In this document: one piece after another, positions 1 to 8,050 of the stretch
How the letters are laid out: each line of letters starts with the position of its first letter
Position numbering within the stretch: the first letter of the stretch is position 1
DNA from: Rhodospirillales bacterium
GTDB taxonomy: Bacteria; Pseudomonadota; Alphaproteobacteria; UBA8366; Aestuariispiraceae
Length of the DNA stretch: 64,000 bases
NCBI GenBank assembly: GCA_002696645.1
Contig: NZSA01000028.1
Span: 1-64,000, forward strand
Reading direction: 5' to 3'
Made by a program: the position numbers and the translations under genes
Notes under the pieces: model-generated
What the model was told of the DNA's origin: nothing
Seen by the model: the letters and a program-made list of their open reading frames with translations, nothing else
Databases searched by the model: none

Positions 1-262
1 TCTCGACCACCCGCCCTAAAGTCACGCCTGCACGGGAATGACGACATCGATACCCCCCGATCCACCGTCACCCCGGACCTGATCCGGGGTCCAGAGCAGC
101 ACGCTCATTCTCGACCACCCGCCCTAAAGTCACGCCTGCGCGGGAATGATGACATCTTTACAATCCAAAACACCGTCACCCCGGACTTGATCCGGGGTCC
201 AGAGCAGCACGCTCATTCTCGACCACCCGCCCTAAAGTCACGCCTGCGCGGGAATGACGAAG
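1..262. repeat. Tandem 108-bp intergenic repeat, about 2.4 copies
   Basis: The unit beginning TCTCGACCACCCGCCC starts at 1, 109 and 217, an exact 108-base period; the third copy is cut off near 262, before glcE. Each unit contains a short palindromic module (CCCCGGACCTGATCCGGGG near 72-90, with one change in copy two). Copies differ at a few positions and in a variable AT-richer stretch around 45-62 and 153-170. No ORF is supported here. The array runs off the left edge, so its full copy number is unknown. Its role is not evident; it resembles dispersed non-coding intergenic repeats common in alphaproteobacteria. Confidence 0.85.
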
Positions 263-302
263 GACAACCGCGAATCCCCATCACAGCCTCAGGACCCCGC
301 CC

Positions 303-1523
303 ATGACCGAAACCTTCCGCCCTGAAACGGAAGCGCAGTTGATTGATGTGATCGGCTGGGCAAATTCTGAACAGCTGCCACTGGACGTCATTGGCAGTGG
401 CACCAAACGGGGATTGGGGCGTCCGGTTCAGGCCGCCCATACGCTGGATCTTTCCGCCTTTTCTGGTGTGCATCTCTATGAGCCAGAGGAACTGGTATTA
501 GGGGCAGGCCCCGCCACACCTTTGGCGGAGATTGAAGCCTTACTGGACGACAACAATCAGCAACTGGCCTTTGAGCCACCAGACCTTTCCGCTCTGTTAA
601 AGGCGGGATCTTCCGGTACCATCGGGGGCGTCATTGCCTGTAATCTGGCAGGGCCGCGCCGGATCAAGGATGGCGCGGCGCGGGATCATTTTCTGGGCTT
701 TGACGCCGTTTCCGGTCGAGGCATGGCGGTCAAATCCGGCGGACGGGTGATGAAGAATGTCACTGGCTATGACTTAAGCAAGCTACTCTGTGGCTCCTAT
801 GGCACGCTGGCGGCAATGACCCGACTGACCGTCAAGATCCTGCCGGTGGGACAGAAGGCCCGAACCATCCTGGTTCGCAATGTTGATGCGGCTCAAGGGG
901 TGAAGGCGCTGGCGGCTGGATTGAACGGCCCCTTTGAAGGGTCCGGCGCGGCCTGGCTGCCCGCCAGCATCGCCGCACGGTCCCAGATTGACTATGTTGG
1001 GAAGGCCGGATGTGACGTCGCCGCGCTCAGGGTCGAAGGCTTCGGCCCCTCCGTCGACTATCGCTGTCAAAAGCTGCGCGCCCTATTGGCCCCGTTTGGC
1101 GAGACGGAGGAACTGCACAGCCACAATTCCAAAACCTTCTGGCGGGACGTGCGCAATGTCACCCCCTTCTGCGACGATGATCGCGTGGTCTGGAAGCTGT
1201 CCGTCGCCCCAACCGCCGCGCCCGGCATCCTGTCAGCCCTGTCCCATTTGAAAGAGGTGGAGGCCTATCTGGATGCCGCCGGGGGCTTGATCTGGCTTGC
1301 CACGCAATCCCCTAAACAGGGTGCGTATGAACCCATTCGCGACGCCATTGCTCAGGCGGGTGGCGGGCATGCCACCCTGATCCGCGGCCCCGCAGGCTTG
1401 CGCAACGCCATCCCCGTCTTCCAGCCCCAACCCGGCCCCCTTGCCGCCCTGTCCCAACGCCTGAAAGACAGCTTCGACCCCAACCGCGTCCTGAACCCCG
1501 GCCGCATGACAGAAGGGCTGTGA
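303..1523 (+). CDS. glcE: Glycolate oxidase subunit GlcE (FAD-binding)
   Basis: GlcE is the second flavin-type subunit of the membrane-associated GlcDEF complex, which oxidises glycolate to glyoxylate and passes electrons to the respiratory chain. The 406-residue product has the FAD_binding_4 (PCMH-type) fold over roughly the first 180 residues, including GSGTKRGLG near 31, the GTIGG motif near 103 and VMKNVTGYDLSKLLCGSYGT near 150-170. The C-terminus has the family's PNRVLNPGRM ending. The ATG lies within 40 bases of the repeat array. glcF follows after nine bases, so the two are co-transcribed. GlcD would be expected just upstream, beyond the window edge. Confidence 0.93.
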   Translation: MTETFRPETEAQLIDVIGWANSEQLPLDVIGSGTKRGLGRPVQAAHTLDLSAFSGVHLYEPEELVLGAGPATPLAEIEALLDDNNQQLAFEPPDLSALLKAGSSGTIGGVIACNLAGPRRIKDGAARDHFLGFDAVSGRGMAVKSGGRVMKNVTGYDLSKLLCGSYGTLAAMTRLTVKILPVGQKARTILVRNVDAAQGVKALAAGLNGPFEGSGAAWLPASIAARSQIDYVGKAGCDVAALRVEGFGPSVDYRCQKLRALLAPFGETEELHSHNSKTFWRDVRNVTPFCDDDRVVWKLSVAPTAAPGILSALSHLKEVEAYLDAAGGLIWLATQSPKQGAYEPIRDAIAQAGGGHATLIRGPAGLRNAIPVFQPQPGPLAALSQRLKDSFDPNRVLNPGRMTEGL

Positions 1524-1532
1524 GATCTCACT

Positions 1533-2846
1533 ATGCAAACAACATTCTCAATTGCTCAGCTTGAAGATCCAGACGTCGCGGCGGCGAATGATATTTTGCG
1601 GAAATGTGTGCATTGCGGGTTCTGTACGGCGACCTGTCCGACCTATGTGACGCTGGGGGACGAGTTGGACAGCCCGCGCGGGCGGATTTATCAAATCAAG
1701 GATATGTTGGAAGGGGACAAGCCTGCCTCTTCCTCTCTGGTGAAGCATATTGATCGCTGCCTGAGCTGTCTGAGTTGCATGACGACCTGCCCGTCGGGGG
1801 TGCATTACATGCATCTGGTGGATATTGCGCGGGCGAAAATCCATGAGACCTATAACCGACCGTTTCAGGATAAATGGCTTCGGCGGATATTGAGCTTCGT
1901 GCTGCCGCGCCCCCGTGTGTTTCGGCTGGCGCTTATCGGGGCCTGGCTGGGCAAGCCTCTGTTGAAAGGGCTGCCGGGTCCGATCGGCGCAATGTTCCGC
2001 ATGGCACCGGCCTCTATCCCCAAACCATCGCCCTGGGATGTGCCCCAAGTGATCCCCGCAGAAGGGCCACGCAAGGGCCGCGTGGCGATGCTGACCGGCT
2101 GTGCGCAGCAGGTTTTGCAGCCCCAGATCAATGAGGCGACGATCCGCCTGCTGACCCGCCATGGCATTGAGGTTGTCGTTGCCCAAGGGGCTGGCTGTTG
2201 TGGCGCGCTGGTGCATCATATGGGCGATACCGATACCAGCCATCAACAGGCCGCCGCCAATATCAAAGCCTGGGCGCGGGAAATGGATGGCGACGGGCTG
2301 GATGCCATTGTCATCAATGCGTCGGGCTGTGGCACGACGGTGAAGGACTATGGCTTCATGTTCCGCACTGATCCAGTAATGCAGGAAGATGCGGCGCGGG
2401 TTTCCACCCTGACGAAAGACATCACGGAATATCTGACGACACTGACCCTGATGCCAACAACTCGGGATACAGATTTAACGGTCGCCTATCACTCCGCCTG
2501 TTCCATGCAGCATGGCCAAAAGATCACCGCCCTGCCCAAGGACCTGCTGACACAGGCAGGCTTCAAGGTCGTCAGCCCGGCGGAAGGGCATTTATGTTGC
2601 GGTTCTGCCGGAACCTATAACCTGCTGCAGCCGGAAATGGCCGACACGCTGAAGGCCCGCAAAGTCCGCAATATCGAAAAGACTAAGCCAGATTTGGTTG
2701 CAGCGGGTAATATCGGATGCATTCAGCAGATTGCCAGTGGCACGGATATCCCCATCACGCACACGGTTGAATTGCTGGACTGGGTGACGGGGGGCCCAAT
2801 GCCGCTTGCCCTGGATGGCAAACTGCCTGCACGACAATTGCTGTAA
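1533..2846 (+). CDS. glcF: Glycolate oxidase iron-sulfur subunit GlcF
   Basis: This 437-residue protein is the electron-transfer subunit of glycolate oxidase. Two ferredoxin-type clusters are visible: CVHCGFCTATCP near residues 25-36 and CLSCLSCMTTCP near 77-88. They are followed by two CCG domains (GAGCCGALVHH near 220 and HLCCGSAGTYN near 352), the architecture shared by GlcF, GlpC and HdrB. The length is normal. It starts nine bases after glcE stops. It is convergent with the M48 peptidase gene; I see no clear rho-independent terminator in the 67-base gap. Confidence 0.94.
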   Translation: MQTTFSIAQLEDPDVAAANDILRKCVHCGFCTATCPTYVTLGDELDSPRGRIYQIKDMLEGDKPASSSLVKHIDRCLSCLSCMTTCPSGVHYMHLVDIARAKIHETYNRPFQDKWLRRILSFVLPRPRVFRLALIGAWLGKPLLKGLPGPIGAMFRMAPASIPKPSPWDVPQVIPAEGPRKGRVAMLTGCAQQVLQPQINEATIRLLTRHGIEVVVAQGAGCCGALVHHMGDTDTSHQQAAANIKAWAREMDGDGLDAIVINASGCGTTVKDYGFMFRTDPVMQEDAARVSTLTKDITEYLTTLTLMPTTRDTDLTVAYHSACSMQHGQKITALPKDLLTQAGFKVVSPAEGHLCCGSAGTYNLLQPEMADTLKARKVRNIEKTKPDLVAAGNIGCIQQIASGTDIPITHTVELLDWVTGGPMPLALDGKLPARQLL

Positions 2847-2913
2847 CCCGCCCTTAGACAACAATCAATCGCCTGATCGACAAAGACTGTTCCGTTTGAG
2901 CCGCGCCGCTGGG

Positions 2914-4605
2914 TCAGGATTGCGGAATGCCGCCTTGTTGCCAGAACCGGCACATCCGCGCGATGCGGGGATCAGATACCAGCCTGCACCCTGCCAGAAG
3001 CCCTTGTGTATCCTCCCCTTTGGCATGGGCCAGCTTTATTCGCATCGGATACAATATGTCATTATCCGACCCAAACTCTGCTTCTGCCGCAGCAAGGGTC
3101 TTGGTCGCGGCCTTATTATCCTTTGCCTGAATCTGACGGTCCATCAGCCCCTCATAAATGCGCAAGGGCGCGCCTTCCTGTTTCAAGGCATAGCGTTCGA
3201 ACCCAATAATCGCCAGATCGTTCTTGCCCTGCATTTGCCGCAGCGACGAAAAGGCGATGCGACCGAAGGCATTGTTTTCCAACCAGGACGCGCCGGAGAC
3301 ACCGACCTTTGCCTTCGCCAGGAGAGTATCGACCGTCTCACCATCGCTCAATTCACTCAACGATCCAACGGAGCCTAAAGCATCATGAACTTCTTGTGCT
3401 GCCGCGAATGCCGTCAAAGCGGCCTGCAATTCGCGGTCGGCAACGACTTTTTTGTAATCAGGCAATGGAAATTGCTGATCCAGGCCCAGTTCCAATCGAA
3501 CTTCTTCGAAGTCGTCATACTTAACGAATTCCGAATGGTCCAATAGCATGTCTTTACGCGCATCCGGGCTGGGATGGGATTCTTCCAGACTCTTCGCCAG
3601 GCTTTGCGCCATATCGCCACCGACACCTTTAAGGGCATCCATGATTCCATCCTTGCCGCCGCTGACACCCCCTTTGACCAGATCACCGGCAATGCGTTCT
3701 TTGTCCTGAGCCAGGGCCAGCACACGACTTTCAATTGTCGGCTGGTCCTTTAACTTATCCAGAAATCCACTTGCCCCGGCATACCCTTCGAATCCCGCCC
3801 GGGTGGCCAAATGAAGACCGACCATATCCGCTTCGTGTTCATCCTGACGACCCCATGAATATTCGAACAACACATCCATCGTGCGGTTAACCATCATCGG
3901 CGTCTTCAATTTGGAGGCTGCCTGAGCATCCGCACCATTATTGTTCAATACATCATCTGCAAGAAAGGCCGCTTCCAGCGCGGTACGGAAAATCCGGTTC
4001 CGCTTTTGCGTTGCCTGCCCCCGTTCATAATGCTTCAGCAGGATATGGCTGTATTCATGGGCAATTGTGAAAGCCAGGATATTCACGGCCTCCGGCGATC
4101 CATCAAAGCTTTCCACCGATATCTCGATCAGACCGTCCCGGTATACTCTGGCATCCCGCCCAGGCTTTGGAACGATCACGACTGTTGCCGGGACCGGATC
4201 AAAGGGCGAGCAGGCAACAATGCGATCCAAAATCTGATTGGCATAGTCTGTCGCCTTTTGAACCGGCCAAATCCCATATTCGGTTTCGCGAAGCTCCTGC
4301 TGACCCAGCGTAAAGTCGGACCGCAAGGAGGTTTTGGTCGCATCGCACGGGGCTGATGCATCCATCAGGGCCTCGGCATTTTCAACCTCATCCACATCAA
4401 TGTCGCGTTGACGGGATTGCACCAGTACCATGGGGTGGATTTCTGGATCTGCGGTATCCCCGAACAGCCCTGCCACGCTGTCGGTAACGCCCTGCATCGC
4501 GGAAGACATCGATCCCTCGCCAGAGCCATTGGTCGTGTTACAGGCTGCCAGGAACCCTACCAGTATCGAAGAATATGCCAGTCGTTGAAAATTGTGCCGC
4601 ATCAT
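2914..4605 (-). CDS. M48 family metallopeptidase, lipoprotein
   Basis: A 563-residue secreted zinc peptidase. The N-terminus MMRHNFQRLAYSSILVGFLAAC is a type II signal peptide with Cys at about 22, so the mature protein should be lipid-anchored in the envelope. HEYSH (HExxH) lies near residue 183, and EHEADMVG near 255 supplies the third zinc ligand. This is the Peptidase_M48 arrangement, as in BepA and LoiP. The C-terminal half is alpha-helical and repeat-like (AEAEFGSDND and similar segments), resembling the TPR region of BepA-type outer-membrane quality-control proteases. The start was chosen after GGGGGAG. It is the last gene of a minus-strand operon with a small exported protein and a CHASE2 protein; outer-membrane surveillance is an inference. 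Confidence 0.85.
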   Translation of the reverse strand: MMRHNFQRLAYSSILVGFLAACNTTNGSGEGSMSSAMQGVTDSVAGLFGDTADPEIHPMVLVQSRQRDIDVDEVENAEALMDASAPCDATKTSLRSDFTLGQQELRETEYGIWPVQKATDYANQILDRIVACSPFDPVPATVVIVPKPGRDARVYRDGLIEISVESFDGSPEAVNILAFTIAHEYSHILLKHYERGQATQKRNRIFRTALEAAFLADDVLNNNGADAQAASKLKTPMMVNRTMDVLFEYSWGRQDEHEADMVGLHLATRAGFEGYAGASGFLDKLKDQPTIESRVLALAQDKERIAGDLVKGGVSGGKDGIMDALKGVGGDMAQSLAKSLEESHPSPDARKDMLLDHSEFVKYDDFEEVRLELGLDQQFPLPDYKKVVADRELQAALTAFAAAQEVHDALGSVGSLSELSDGETVDTLLAKAKVGVSGASWLENNAFGRIAFSSLRQMQGKNDLAIIGFERYALKQEGAPLRIYEGLMDRQIQAKDNKAATKTLAAAEAEFGSDNDILYPMRIKLAHAKGEDTQGLLAGCRLVSDPRIARMCRFWQQGGIPQS

Positions 4606-4679
4606 CGCCTCCCCCAAGTTTACCCCTATCAAAAATATGCCTGCTGTTCGTCATCAGACGCGCCCCCACAGCAAACTCT

Positions 4680-5132
4680 TCAGCAGGGTGGTTTCGCCCC
4701 AGATGTTGAGTAATTTCTTAATCCCGAAACATCCACCGCCGCGAGATCGCACACGCCACGTTCCAACACGGCATATCGGGGTTTCACATAATACAGGCTG
4801 CCGTCTTTGCCTTTGACGGGATAGAGTCCATCTTTCTGATCTTGCTCAAGAAAAGTGAACGGCAAATCAAATGTATCTTTAGAAAGCTTTTCCGATTTCG
4901 CCTCACCATCCTTCACCGCCGGAACCGTATCCCGCCTGAAATCTTTGATTGTAATGACGCTTACCTGTTCCTGGGCGAAAGCCGGGCGGGCCTGAAAGGG
5001 ATGACCCTGAAACAGGATCAGGGCAGCGAACAAGGCGATCATCACCCCCCTTTGAAAACCGCCAAAAATGCGATTCGGGCCCGGCTTATCGCCTGTAATC
5101 GTGTTTTGGACTTCTACGGTATCCAGTGTCAT
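4680..5132 (-). CDS. Small exported or membrane-anchored protein, unknown family
   Basis: A 150-residue protein of no family I recognise. The start MTLDTVEVQN is preceded by GGAGGC. Residues about 28-45 form a hydrophobic stretch (VMIALFAALILF) followed by ARPAFAQEQ, which reads like a late signal peptide with an AxA cleavage site. The exported part is charged and lysine-rich (VKDGEAKSEKLSKD) and ends in SGAKPPC, with a second Cys in RGVCDL; a disulphide is possible. It sits between the CHASE2 gene and the M48 lipoprotein gene on the same strand, with a 74-base gap downstream, so the three are probably an operon. A role as partner of one neighbour is inference only. Confidence 0.7.
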   Translation of the reverse strand: MTLDTVEVQNTITGDKPGPNRIFGGFQRGVMIALFAALILFQGHPFQARPAFAQEQVSVITIKDFRRDTVPAVKDGEAKSEKLSKDTFDLPFTFLEQDQKDGLYPVKGKDGSLYYVKPRYAVLERGVCDLAAVDVSGLRNYSTSGAKPPC

Positions 5133-5247
5133 CGTTCTGCCTCCAAACGGTGCAACCATTCGATGAATAGAGAGTAGGGTTAAGCTTTTTAAAACGCAAC
5201 CGTGTTTGGGTTAAAAATACGAGAACAGATGTGCCTGGGCGATTGCA

Positions 5248-7074
5248 CTAGAATTTCTTCATGTTGCTGGGAAAATGTTTTCTGAACAGAATCTTTAACC
5301 GGAACCAGCCATGCGCAATGTACCGGGTGCCAATCATCATGGCGACCACCACGGAAAACAAACCGCCGAAAAACCACATGACCGGTCGCGCGAGGAGGAT
5401 GCTCTCGGCAAGCGGCAAAATCCCGCTTAATGCCGCCAAAGACAGGAAATCAACCGGCGCAATTTTCACGCCCCATAAAATGAATGCACTTAACACACCC
5501 ATCATGGCGACGATAAAAATTGCATAATTTAGCCAGGTCCGGGTGTTTTTATGGACTTGAAGCGGTATTTCCCCTCGATCAAAGGCTTCATAGACACCGA
5601 TCCGAACAGTTGCGAAAAGGGCAATGAAAAACCACAACAGCCCTTCCAGCACATGTGTCAGCACATTTCCGTGCTTGAAGTAATCGGTACCATAGGCGGA
5701 CAGGTTTCTATAGGCGACGGCATGCAGTGCGACCCCCGGCAGCCTGTCATACAATGTCGTATCGACAATATCGGGATAGGCCTTGATGTAAGCGCCCAGG
5801 AAAACCACACGGCCTTCCACCATTTCAAAAACCTCACCAATCCCTCTTGAGGCAGTTGGCAGCAACCGCTCAGCACGAATTGTCGGGATTGGTCGACATT
5901 CCTGGATCGGGCTCTTTTCACCACTTTCGAACAGGGAATGATGCAGCATGCCCCCAGCGATGCTCACCGATTGGACGAGCTTCTGATAATTGATGCCCAA
6001 TATTGATTTCGGTTCTGCAGCATAGGGACCGCAGTTATCCGTGCTTTGCACAAATTTTTGAAGGGGTGCATAGCCATACGGCCAGCGGATCAACATGCTT
6101 TTCTGTAAATCATCCGGGTTCAGCAAATCCTGGCGGGCAGCGGCTCTGGCGGCTTCATCGGCAAACCGGCCGCATGCTTTGGAATCAGATAAGGGCTTTC
6201 CAGGCTCAAGCATGCACAAATCCCGATAAATCTGTGATGCTGGTGATAAATACGAACCGCCCGGCCCGACCAGCATCGGATACCATCGTTCATTCGGTTC
6301 CCACCGCGTAACCGACTGATGGATATAATTGAATTGGGAACCATCTTGATCCGTTTTCATACGATCAAGCGCCGTTTCTTCGCCGGTCCATCTTTCCTCT
6401 GCGGCCGCAAAGTAAATCGGCGTTGTCTTATCAAACTCGGCCAATTGCACGGCCTGTGCCTTATGCACACGCTGACCAAAAGTGTCCAGGCTTAGGTCCC
6501 ATCGTCGGGGCGCGCCATAGGTTATGTCCACCATAATTGCGGCCGGTTCCAGTTCAACCAGCTTGGCAATCAGATAGTCATGGATGCTGTACGCAATCGG
6601 CCATACTTCGGTGGGGTTATCGACCGGGAACCGGATCATCTGATCATTTTGCGAAAAAGATCCCCCCTGTTGCGACAAGGCCTGCAGGTCGCCAACGCAG
6701 GCTTCTTGCGCCATTTGCTTTCCCCGGCTGGCGCATTGCGGGCGGCAAACCGCCTCTGACTCTGACGTTTTAATTTCACACAGGCGCGTACAGGCTTCCA
6801 GGCATTGATTCACCCGAAGGGCCTTTAAGGTTTCATCTGTGATTTCCACAACGACGGCAGATTCATGATCTTTCTCCCGCCCATCCGGGGGGAAATACGG
6901 CGCGGCGATTGAAACGATAATCTCTTGCGTTTCTTCGTCCAGAGTATCAGACAATCCGAACGGCGAGGCATTAATCAGCCAAAGGCCAACACCCCAGATA
7001 AGCACCAGCCTTAATGTGAACAGCTCAATCTTCTGAGATTTTTGAATGACCCGCCAGATTCTGTTTTCTGTCAT
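5248..7074 (-). CDS. CHASE2 domain membrane sensor without output domain
   Basis: A 608-residue protein with one N-terminal membrane helix (about residues 20-38, LVLIWGVGLWLINASPFG), a long extracytoplasmic region and a C-terminal cluster of three or four helices from about residue 480. The exported part has CHASE2 features: VVVEITDETL near 75, AKLVELEPAAIMVDITYG near 180, then RVVFLGAYI and LPGVALHAVAYRNL before the membrane segments. CHASE2 is usually an input domain for kinases or cyclases, but after the last helix only about 25 basic residues remain. The start MTENRI follows GGGGATGGG; an in-frame start 54 bases upstream is less convincing. The extracytoplasmic region has several Cys (CLEACTRLCE, CRPQC), suggesting disulphides. 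Confidence 0.8.
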   Translation of the reverse strand: MTENRIWRVIQKSQKIELFTLRLVLIWGVGLWLINASPFGLSDTLDEETQEIIVSIAAPYFPPDGREKDHESAVVVEITDETLKALRVNQCLEACTRLCEIKTSESEAVCRPQCASRGKQMAQEACVGDLQALSQQGGSFSQNDQMIRFPVDNPTEVWPIAYSIHDYLIAKLVELEPAAIMVDITYGAPRRWDLSLDTFGQRVHKAQAVQLAEFDKTTPIYFAAAEERWTGEETALDRMKTDQDGSQFNYIHQSVTRWEPNERWYPMLVGPGGSYLSPASQIYRDLCMLEPGKPLSDSKACGRFADEAARAAARQDLLNPDDLQKSMLIRWPYGYAPLQKFVQSTDNCGPYAAEPKSILGINYQKLVQSVSIAGGMLHHSLFESGEKSPIQECRPIPTIRAERLLPTASRGIGEVFEMVEGRVVFLGAYIKAYPDIVDTTLYDRLPGVALHAVAYRNLSAYGTDYFKHGNVLTHVLEGLLWFFIALFATVRIGVYEAFDRGEIPLQVHKNTRTWLNYAIFIVAMMGVLSAFILWGVKIAPVDFLSLAALSGILPLAESILLARPVMWFFGGLFSVVVAMMIGTRYIAHGWFRLKILFRKHFPSNMKKF

Positions 7075-7178
7075 CCCATCCCCAAACGCCTTGCCCAATG
7101 GCCAGCATACCCAAGACCCCACGCTCAAAGGGTATCATAGAACAATTTAAAATTAATAGTTAGAAACACACAATTGTC

Positions 7179-7787
7179 CTAATGCCCCTCGATCAAGGCG
7201 CGGCATTGGGTATGCAGGCGCTCCATCACAGCCGTGTTGCCTGCAAAACTGAGCAAGCCCTGGGCGAAAATATAGGAAAAGAGCAGCAAAGCGCGGGCAT
7301 TGGCTTCCGCCGGGTCAAATCCCGCCTGCTGGAACAGGTCCGCCGTATAGGACAGCCTTTGCTGGTCAACAGATTCAACCACGGTTGCTACTTTCGGATC
7401 CTGACGCGCCCAAATGCGCATGGCCAGTTCCAATGAACCCCCGCGGCCCGGACGCTTGGAAGTTGCGACAATATCCAGCATGAACCGGATTTTATCGGCG
7501 GGCGAGCCGCCATTCGCTTCCGCCCGTGTGATCACCAATTGATCATGCCAGCGCAGCAGAATCTCATCCAATAGATCGTTGCGATCCTTAAAATGCCAAT
7601 AAAAACTGCCCTTGGTAACGCCAAGCCGTTTTGCCAGGGCTTCGACGTTCAGGGACTTCCAACCACTATCCGAAAGAGTGCTATAGGCCGCCCGTACCCA
7701 GTCTTCCTTACGCAACCGAGACTCTTTCGTCGGACGTTTCATTTCTCTTGAAGCCGCCATCCATTCCCGCTCAATCAAGATTGACAT
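7179..7787 (-). CDS. TetR/AcrR family transcriptional regulator
   Basis: A 202-residue repressor-type protein. The N-terminal DNA-binding domain is clear: WVRAAYSTLSDSGWKSLNVEALAKRLGV, then the recognition helix TKGSFYWHFKDRNDLLDEIL near residues 55-75. The C-terminal half is a helical ligand-binding domain. It is divergent from the acyl-CoA synthetase/ABC transporter operon across a 263-base gap with a promoter and palindrome, so it probably controls that operon, with an acyl-CoA or the transported compound as effector (inference). The start is uncertain: in-frame ATGs at 7760 and 7742 also precede the HTH, and none has a strong ribosome binding site. Confidence 0.9.
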   Translation of the reverse strand: MSILIEREWMAASREMKRPTKESRLRKEDWVRAAYSTLSDSGWKSLNVEALAKRLGVTKGSFYWHFKDRNDLLDEILLRWHDQLVITRAEANGGSPADKIRFMLDIVATSKRPGRGGSLELAMRIWARQDPKVATVVESVDQQRLSYTADLFQQAGFDPAEANARALLLFSYIFAQGLLSFAGNTAVMERLHTQCRALIEGH

Positions 7788-7848
7788 TCGGTGTTAATGT
7801 TGCGGTGCAACAATAAACCAAGACCAAAAATTTCAAAATTCTGCACGC

Positions 7849-7895
7849 TTGACGAACAATAATACCTTCGCTACAAACCATACGCAAGCGTATGG
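7849..7895 (+). promoter_or_regulatory. Promoter with overlapping palindromic operator, upstream of acyl-CoA synthetase operon
   Basis: TTGACG (7849-7854), a 17-base spacer and TACAAA (7872-7877) form a plausible sigma-70-type promoter. Immediately after it lies a palindrome with 8-base arms, CCATACGCAAGCGTATGG (7878-7895), covering the expected transcription start. The divergent TetR gene is next door, so this is the obvious operator. The remainder of the 7788-8050 gap is AT-rich leader with no gene; the long 5' leader ends at the AAGGGAGG ribosome binding site of the GTG-started synthetase gene. Confidence 0.6.
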
Positions 7896-8050
7896 AGTTT
7901 TATCTGTGCTCTGTTAAAGCGAAGAACTTACGCAATCTATCGTTTTCAGTTTTGATTAAAACAATTAGAATGTTTTGCGTTGAGTGAGCGACCGGATCCA
8001 AAGAGATCAAACAGAACGGCGCTAGCAGGGAACAAGGGAGGATACGACGG

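Noticed and set aside
1-262. CRISPR array or plasmid iterons
   Set aside because: The period is 108 bases with nearly all of the unit conserved, so there are no spacers, and there is no replication gene nearby.
1548-2246. Long minus-strand frame opposite glcF (232 codons), and similar long frames opposite liv, dpp and gdh genes
   Set aside because: These are antisense shadows of GC-rich coding sequence. Products have no domain and low-complexity His/Gln/Arg content, and the opposite strand carries confident genes.
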